9,008 bases of DNA, from NCBI GenBank assembly GCA_013361595.1, contig JABFXT010000324.1, positions 1-9,008 of the forward strand, written 5' to 3'. Positions 4,947-9,008 of this stretch are shown here, one piece after another (the stretch's first letter is position 1; the number at the start of each line of letters is the position of its first letter). Both the position numbers and the translations under genes were made by a program. The notes under the pieces are model-generated. The model had not been told where the DNA came from. It was given only the letters and a program-made list of their open reading frames with translations, and did not search any database. Source of the stretch: Nocardia sp. (GTDB taxonomy: Bacteria; Actinomycetota; Actinomycetes; Mycobacteriales; Mycobacteriaceae).

Positions 4947-5963
4947 CTACTGCGGTACCGGACCCTGGTAGGGGCGGAACCCGGGATGGAACGGACCACC
5001 CGGCTGACGTGGTTCCCGGTCGTCGCCGGGCCCGGGTTCGCGGGGACCGGAGTCGCGGTCGGGTTCCGAGCGTGCGGACCGGTTCACCGTCCGGGCGTCG
5101 GGCACCACGGCCAGACTGGGCCGCCGCGGCGCGGCGTCGCCACCGTCGGATTCGCGCCGGCCCGGCTCGTCGGGATCTTCCGGATCGCCCTGCCGGTAAC
5201 GGACATTGGGTGCCTGGCGCCCGTAGCGGGCGTCGTCACGGTCGTCGTCTTCGTAATCGAGGTAGTCCTCGTCCCGCGCCTCGCGGTCGTCGGCCGAACG
5301 GATCCGGGCGCGCGGACGCGCGTCGCCGGGTTCGTGGTCGTCGGAACGCGGTTCGGTGACCGGCGGCAGCACGTGCAGCAGACCCGACAACCGCAGGACG
5401 GCGTCGATACCGGTCTCCCAGTCCTTGGCCGCGGTACCGACGGGAAGCATGCCGAGGGTCCAGTTGCCCTCACTCCACAGCATCTGCACGGTATCGGCCA
5501 GCGATTCGATGAACGCGACCATCCGCTGGTCGACGGCGTGCCGGGCGATTTCGGGATTGGTCGCGAATACGACGCGATCGCCGATGGCGCCGAGCAGTTC
5601 CAGATCGGCGTCCTTGGGCGGATTCATCGTTTTGAGCCGCATATCGACATCGATATCCGAACCGATCTGCCGGCGGACGGCGACCAGGGTCGCCGAATCC
5701 TCGAGATCCAGCAGTACGAATTTCTCGCCCTTACGGATACCGGTCACCACGTCGACCGCGGTGAGGTATCCGAGTTTGGCCAGCGCACCGCGCCGCCACG
5801 TCGAAGCGAGCGCCGGTTCCACCGATACATAGGTGTATCCCTGGGCTTTCGCCCACACCTGGCGCGCGTGACCGGTCCGCTGCCGCTGTCGCCGGTCGAA
5901 GTAGAGCAGCACTATCGCACCCGCGAGGGTGATTGCCGCCAGCCCGAACCACATTGCCGTCAT
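4947..5963 (-). CDS. ttfA: TtfA-like membrane-anchored trehalose monomycolate transport factor
   Basis: This is probably the homologue of mycobacterial TtfA (Rv0383c / MSMEG_0736), an essential inner-membrane protein that works with MmpL3 in exporting trehalose monomycolate. One N-terminal membrane helix (3-22) is followed by RRQRQR, giving a cytoplasmic C-terminus. A soluble core spans roughly 35-200 (segments include AQGYTYVSVEPALASTW, GEKFVLLDLED and NWTLGMLPVGTAAKDWE). The last ~135 residues are very acidic, basic and Pro-rich, with DEDYLDYEDDDRDD at 231-244, and are surely disordered. At 338 residues it is longer than the ~284 I recall for Rv0383c, mostly through this tail. Position also supports the call: it lies between clpB and pyrE as in mycobacteria. 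The ATG at 5963 has TAGGCT eight bases upstream; the ATG at 5954 is an alternative. The name rests on synteny plus architecture, not an alignment. Confidence 0.78.
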   Translation of the reverse strand: MTAMWFGLAAITLAGAIVLLYFDRRQRQRTGHARQVWAKAQGYTYVSVEPALASTWRRGALAKLGYLTAVDVVTGIRKGEKFVLLDLEDSATLVAVRRQIGSDIDVDMRLKTMNPPKDADLELLGAIGDRVVFATNPEIARHAVDQRMVAFIESLADTVQMLWSEGNWTLGMLPVGTAAKDWETGIDAVLRLSGLLHVLPPVTEPRSDDHEPGDARPRARIRSADDREARDEDYLDYEDDDRDDARYGRQAPNVRYRQGDPEDPDEPGRRESDGGDAAPRRPSLAVVPDARTVNRSARSEPDRDSGPREPGPGDDREPRQPGGPFHPGFRPYQGPVPQ

Positions 5964-5971
5964 CGTCGCCT

Positions 5972-5977
5972 AGCCTA
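5972..5977 (-). promoter_or_regulatory. Candidate -10 box before ttfA
   Basis: TAGGCT on the minus strand ends 8 bases before the ATG at 5963 (5 to 6 bases is ideal for a leaderless start). It sits directly downstream of the 5985-6003 hairpin, which occupies the place of a -35 element. The same TAGGCT occurs 7 bases before the ATG at 6801. Confidence 0.35.
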
Positions 5978-5984
5978 TCGACCC

Positions 5985-6003
5985 GCCCGGCGTATTGCCG
6001 GGC
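5985..6003 (-). terminator. Hairpin between the DUF5666-like gene and ttfA
   Basis: GCCCGGC (5985-5991) and GCCGGGC (5997-6003) form a perfect 7-base-pair stem with a 5-base loop, 24 bases after the stop of the upstream gene. No T-run follows on the minus strand, as is common for actinobacterial hairpin terminators. An overlapping weaker stem, GGCAC (6001-6005) with GTGCC (6015-6019), competes for the same arm. Confidence 0.45.
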
Positions 6004-6027
6004 ACCCACACTGCGTGCCGCGGTTTT

Positions 6028-6801
6028 TCATCGCCCGCCCCCTTCGAGAGCCGTGCTGATGATGACATCGGCCTGGATTGATCCGTCCGGACTCTTCTGG
6101 CCCTGCACGATCACCAGGTCCCCGGTCGGCAGAGCGTCGACGGTGGCCCCGGCCAGCGAGATCACCTGGGTGGAGGCGGTGGTGTGCACCGTGACCTCGC
6201 TACCGGTGAGCGTGCTGATGGTCAGGGTACCGCCGGAGTTGGCGCTGATGGTGCCCATGGTGGTTCCACCGGATTCCGCGTCACCGGTATCGGGCATATC
6301 GGGCATGCTCGGCAGGCTCGGCAGCGCCGGGCCCGAGTCGCCCGGGGCACCCGGCAGCCCGCGGCTCGTGGGCCGGCTGCTGGTCGTGGTGTCGCCGGCG
6401 GCGGTATCACTGTCGCCGCCGAAGAGCATCCCGGCGGCGATACCGGCAAGCCCGATCAGCACGATCACCGCGACCGCGATACCGACCCACATCCCGTTCT
6501 TCTTCGGCGGGCGCGGCGGCTCGGGCGGCGCCTGGCCCGGCGGGCCGTACTGCCCGTAGCCACTCCACTGGTCGTCGTAGGCGCCACTCGGATAAGTGGG
6601 CATCGCCCGGGTCGGGTTCGGGCCCGGTGGCCCCCAGCCGCCGTAGGGATCGTTACCCGGATAGGCCGTCGTCGACTCCCCGTAACCCGCCGGGCCGTAG
6701 CCGGTGGACAGCTTCTCGGTGGCCGATTCCCCCGGCTGACCCAGGTGCTGCGTCGGATCGTCGTCCGGCCGCCTCGCCCAGGGATCGTTCGGGTTGGTCA
6801 T
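6028..6801 (-). CDS. Single-pass membrane protein with DUF5666-like extracytoplasmic domain
   Basis: This is a 257-residue protein of unknown function. Residues 1-100 are a disordered Pro/Gly/Tyr-rich cytoplasmic region (YGPAGYGES, PYGGWGPPGPNP, YGQYGPPGQAPPEPP). After PKK, a membrane helix spans 104-127. A Ser/Thr/Pro linker (130-178) follows, then a compact beta-rich domain at about 181-249 (GTISANSGGTLTISTLTGSEVTVHT, broken here only by reading: strands at GTLTIST and SEVTVHT, then VIVQGQ and IQADVII). Those features fit DUF5666, a small beta-barrel-like domain often outside the membrane. No Cys or lipobox is present. The ATG follows TAGGCT by 7 bases. The gene lies between clpB and ttfA, where I recall no gene in M. 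tuberculosis, so it may be a lineage-specific insertion. An envelope role beside ttfA is a guess from location. Confidence 0.8.
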   Translation of the reverse strand: MTNPNDPWARRPDDDPTQHLGQPGESATEKLSTGYGPAGYGESTTAYPGNDPYGGWGPPGPNPTRAMPTYPSGAYDDQWSGYGQYGPPGQAPPEPPRPPKKNGMWVGIAVAVIVLIGLAGIAAGMLFGGDSDTAAGDTTTSSRPTSRGLPGAPGDSGPALPSLPSMPDMPDTGDAESGGTTMGTISANSGGTLTISTLTGSEVTVHTTASTQVISLAGATVDALPTGDLVIVQGQKSPDGSIQADVIISTALEGGGR

Positions 6802-6808
6802 GGCATCC

Positions 6809-6814
6809 AGCCTA
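6809..6814 (-). promoter_or_regulatory. Candidate -10 box before the DUF5666-like gene
   Basis: TAGGCT on the minus strand is followed by GGATGCC (7 bases) and the ATG at 6801, close to leaderless geometry. It lies 7 bases downstream of the large hairpin at 6822-6855. The GGA in the spacer is too close to the ATG to be a good ribosome site. No -35 match was found. Confidence 0.4.
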
Positions 6815-6821
6815 GGCCGAA

Positions 6822-6855
6822 CCCGTCCCGGGCGAGCGCACTCACCCGGGACGGG
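6822..6855 (-). terminator. Strong hairpin downstream of clpB
   Basis: CCCGTCCCGGG (6822-6832) and CCCGGGACGGG (6845-6855) are perfect 11-base inverted arms with a 12-base loop, the longest perfect stem I found in the window. On the minus strand the hairpin begins about 60 bases after the clpB stop and is followed by TTCGG, not a T-run. It fits a GC-rich actinobacterial terminator that ends clpB transcription before the next gene's own promoter. An operator role is possible because it covers that gene's -35 region. Confidence 0.55.
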
Positions 6856-6916
6856 GGCCGTGGCGGCGGTGGCGACACGGTCGGTGCCGCATTTCTCGAC
6901 CGATGCCGCGGCGGGC

Positions 6917-9008
6917 TCAGGAACCCGCGGTCACCGCGGCCTGGTCCCGGTCACGAGGACCGACGACCAGCCCGTCGCCGTCGGGCATGACGTTCACCTC
7001 GACCGTGTCGCCGTCGGTGACCTTCCCCGACAGCAGTTCCTTGGCGAGCGTGTCACCGATCGACTGCTGGATAAGACGCCGCAACGGACGGGCGCCGTAC
7101 ACCGGATCGTAGCCGCGGACCGCCAGCCAGAACCGGGCCGAATCACTCACGTCGAGGGTCAGCCGCCGTTGCGCGAGGCGCCGCTGCAACTGGTCGAGCT
7201 GGATATCCACGACGTGCGCGAGCTGGTCCTCGTCGAGGGCCTGGAACATCACCACGTCGTCGAGCCGGTTCAGGAATTCCGGTTTGAACGCCGCGCGTAC
7301 CGCGTTCATCACGAATTCCGCGTCTGCGCCGGCACCCAGGTTCGAGGTCAGGATCAGGATGGTGTTGCGGAAGTCCACCGTCCGGCCCTGGCCGTCGGTG
7401 AGCCGGCCCTCGTCGAGCACGGCGAGCAGGATGTCGAAGACATCGGGATGGGCCTTCTCGATCTCGTCGAACAGCACCACGGTGTAGGGCCGCCGCCGCA
7501 CCGCCTCGGTCAGCTGACCGCCCTGGTCGTAGCCGACATATCCGGGCGGCGCACCGACCAGGCGGGCGACAGCGTGCTTCTCGCTGTACTCGCTCATATC
7601 GATGCGGACCATCGCGCGTTCGTCGTCGAACAGGAAATCCGCCAGCGCTTTGGCCAGTTCCGTCTTACCCACGCCGGTGGGACCGACGAACAGGAACGAG
7701 CCGGTCGGCCGATTCGGATCCGCGACACCCGCGCGAGCCCGGCGTACCGCGTCGGATACCGCCCGCACGGCATCGTTCTGCCCGACCACGCGGCGACCCA
7801 GTTCGGATTCCATCCGCAGCAGTTTCTCGGTCTCACCCTCGAGCAGCCGGCCCACCTGGATCCCGGTCCACGCCGAGATCACCTCGGCGATATCGTCCGG
7901 GCCGACTTCCTCCTTGAGCATGACCTCACCGTCGGCGGCCGCGCCGGAGGTCTTCTCGGCCTCGGCGAGCTCCTTCTCCAGCGTCGGGATGCGCCCGTAC
8001 CGCAGTTCGGCGGCCTTGCCCAGGTCGCCGTCGCGTTCGGCACGGTCGGATTCACCACGCAATGTCTCGAGCTGCTCTTTGAGCACGCGCACCTGATCGA
8101 TCGCCGTTTTCTCGTTCTGCCAGCGAGTGGTGAGCTGGTTGAGCTTCTCGCGGTCGTCGGCGAGTTCGCCGCGCAGCCGCTCGAGCCGTTGTTTGGATGC
8201 CTCGTCGGTCTCCTTGGTGAGCGCGACCTCTTCGATCTCGAGCCGCCGCACCGCGCGTTCGACCTCGTCGATCTCCACCGGCCGGGAGTCGATCTCCATC
8301 CGCAGCCGGGACGCCGCCTCGTCGACCAGGTCGATCGCCTTGTCGGGCAGGAACCGGGACGTGATGTAGCGGTCCGACAGCGTGGCCGCCGAAACCAGGG
8401 CGGAGTCGGTGATCCGCACACCGTGGTGGACCTCGTAGCGTTCCTTGATACCGCGCAGGATGCCCACGGTGTCCTCCACCGAGGGTTCGCCGACCATCAC
8501 CTGCTGGAAGCGGCGTTCCAGCGCCGCGTCCTTCTCGATGTGCTGCCGGTACTCGTCCAGCGTGGTCGCCCCGACGAGCCGCAGTTCGCCGCGGGCCAGC
8601 ATCGGCTTGATCATGTTCCCGGCGTCCATCGCCGATTCGCCGGTCGCGCCCGCGCCGACGATGGTGTGCAGTTCGTCGATGAAGGTGATGATCTGCCCGG
8701 CACTGGACTTGATCTCCTCGAGCACGGCCTTGAGCCGCTCCTCGAACTCGCCCCGGTACTTCGCGCCCGCGACCATCGCGCCCAGATCCAGCGAGATGAC
8801 GGTCTTACCGCGCAACGATTCCGGGACGTCGCCGGCGACGATGCGCTGGGCCAGGCCCTCCACGATCGCGGTCTTGCCGACGCCCGGTTCACCGATGAGC
8901 ACGGGGTTGTTCTTGGTACGCCGGGACAGCACCTGGACCACCCGGCGGATCTCGGTATCACGCCCGATCACCGGGTACAGTTTTCCGGCGCGAGCGGCGT
9001 AGGTGAGA
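6917..9008 (-). CDS. clpB: ATP-dependent disaggregase ClpB (5' end beyond the window)
   Basis: This Hsp100 AAA+ hexamer works with DnaK to pull polypeptides out of aggregates in the cytoplasm. The reading frame runs off the window edge; about 696 codons are present, and the ~150-residue N domain is missing compared with ~848 residues in M. tuberculosis. Counting from the Val codon at 8971 as 1, NBD1 has Walker A GEPGVGKT (27-34), pore Tyr72 in KYRGE and Walker B IITFIDE (94-100). The coiled-coil middle domain spans roughly 235-355, rich in Glu, Lys, Arg and Leu; it distinguishes ClpB from ClpA and is the DnaK contact. NBD2 has Walker A GPTGVGKT (430-437), pore GYVG (477-480) and Walker B VVLFDE (498-503). 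An arginine in EFLNRLDD (565-572) follows. All catalytic motifs are intact. The C-terminus carries a short tail after VVGPRD. Its promoter lies outside the window, so heat-shock control cannot be judged. Confidence 0.98.
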   Translation of the reverse strand, partial: LTYAARAGKLYPVIGRDTEIRRVVQVLSRRTKNNPVLIGEPGVGKTAIVEGLAQRIVAGDVPESLRGKTVISLDLGAMVAGAKYRGEFEERLKAVLEEIKSSAGQIITFIDELHTIVGAGATGESAMDAGNMIKPMLARGELRLVGATTLDEYRQHIEKDAALERRFQQVMVGEPSVEDTVGILRGIKERYEVHHGVRITDSALVSAATLSDRYITSRFLPDKAIDLVDEAASRLRMEIDSRPVEIDEVERAVRRLEIEEVALTKETDEASKQRLERLRGELADDREKLNQLTTRWQNEKTAIDQVRVLKEQLETLRGESDRAERDGDLGKAAELRYGRIPTLEKELAEAEKTSGAAADGEVMLKEEVGPDDIAEVISAWTGIQVGRLLEGETEKLLRMESELGRRVVGQNDAVRAVSDAVRRARAGVADPNRPTGSFLFVGPTGVGKTELAKALADFLFDDERAMVRIDMSEYSEKHAVARLVGAPPGYVGYDQGGQLTEAVRRRPYTVVLFDEIEKAHPDVFDILLAVLDEGRLTDGQGRTVDFRNTILILTSNLGAGADAEFVMNAVRAAFKPEFLNRLDDVVMFQALDEDQLAHVVDIQLDQLQRRLAQRRLTLDVSDSARFWLAVRGYDPVYGARPLRRLIQQSIGDTLAKELLSGKVTDGDTVEVNVMPDGDGLVVGPRDRDQAAVTAGS

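Noticed and set aside
4911..6059. Long plus-strand open frame (382 codons) opposite ttfA
   Set aside because: It is antisense to a gene with a clear membrane helix, core domain and synteny. Its composition (Gly, Arg, Val, Pro) is that of a high-GC shadow frame and no domain is recognisable.
6911..6928. GCGGG/CCCGC hairpin over the clpB stop codon
   Set aside because: It is a five-pair stem mostly inside the coding end, expected by chance at this GC content; the 11-pair stem at 6822-6855 is a better terminator.
8445..9002. Ser-rich plus-strand frame opposite clpB
   Set aside because: ClpB is unmistakable on the minus strand; Ser runs are the usual antisense reading of its Arg- and Glu-rich coding sequence.

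Overview
The window is high-GC actinobacterial DNA, most likely from Nocardia or a close relative in the mycolic-acid-bearing Mycobacteriales. The evidence is a ClpB and a PyrE that closely resemble my memory of the Mycobacterium tuberculosis proteins, a homologue of TtfA (a trehalose monomycolate export factor confined to mycolata), a mycobacterial-type FabH, and several start codons sitting 6 to 8 bases after a TANNNT hexamer, as in leaderless actinobacterial mRNAs. No tRNA, rRNA, CRISPR array or insertion sequence is visible, and no gene-free stretch exceeds about 135 bases.

Layout. A TrmH/SpoU RNA methyltransferase gene (51-833) is the only plus-strand gene. It converges on a run of minus-strand genes. 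Read in transcription order from the right edge, these are: clpB (5' end cut by the window), a hairpin, a single-pass membrane protein with a DUF5666-like domain, a second hairpin, ttfA, a palindrome-rich gap, pyrE, a short gap with a good promoter candidate, then a compact block. The block holds a FabH-type ketoacyl synthase, a YhhN/TMEM86-family membrane protein, a small DUF4190-like membrane protein, a possible 44-residue small protein and a class I SAM methyltransferase. Junctions in the block are +2 bases, +22 bases, an ATGA overlap and a TTGA overlap, so it is probably translated as one operon.

How the parts may work together. The clpB - ttfA - pyrE order matches what I recall of M. tuberculosis (Rv0384c, Rv0383c, Rv0382c), where the RNA methyltransferase Rv0380c lies nearby on the same strand. 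Here it is on the opposite strand, and the five-gene block lies between it and pyrE, so the neighbourhood has been rearranged or has gained genes. Envelope lipids are a loose theme: FabH starts fatty or mycolic acid elongation, YhhN proteins act on lysoplasmalogens or related ether lipids, and TtfA assists mycolate export. The last gene of the block, the methyltransferase, has codon use unlike its neighbours (AGA, ATA, TTG, GTA) and may be a recent arrival. The most unusual items are the nested small ORF with the operon around it, and the repeated 'hairpin, TAGGCT, start codon' junctions between the clpB-side genes.
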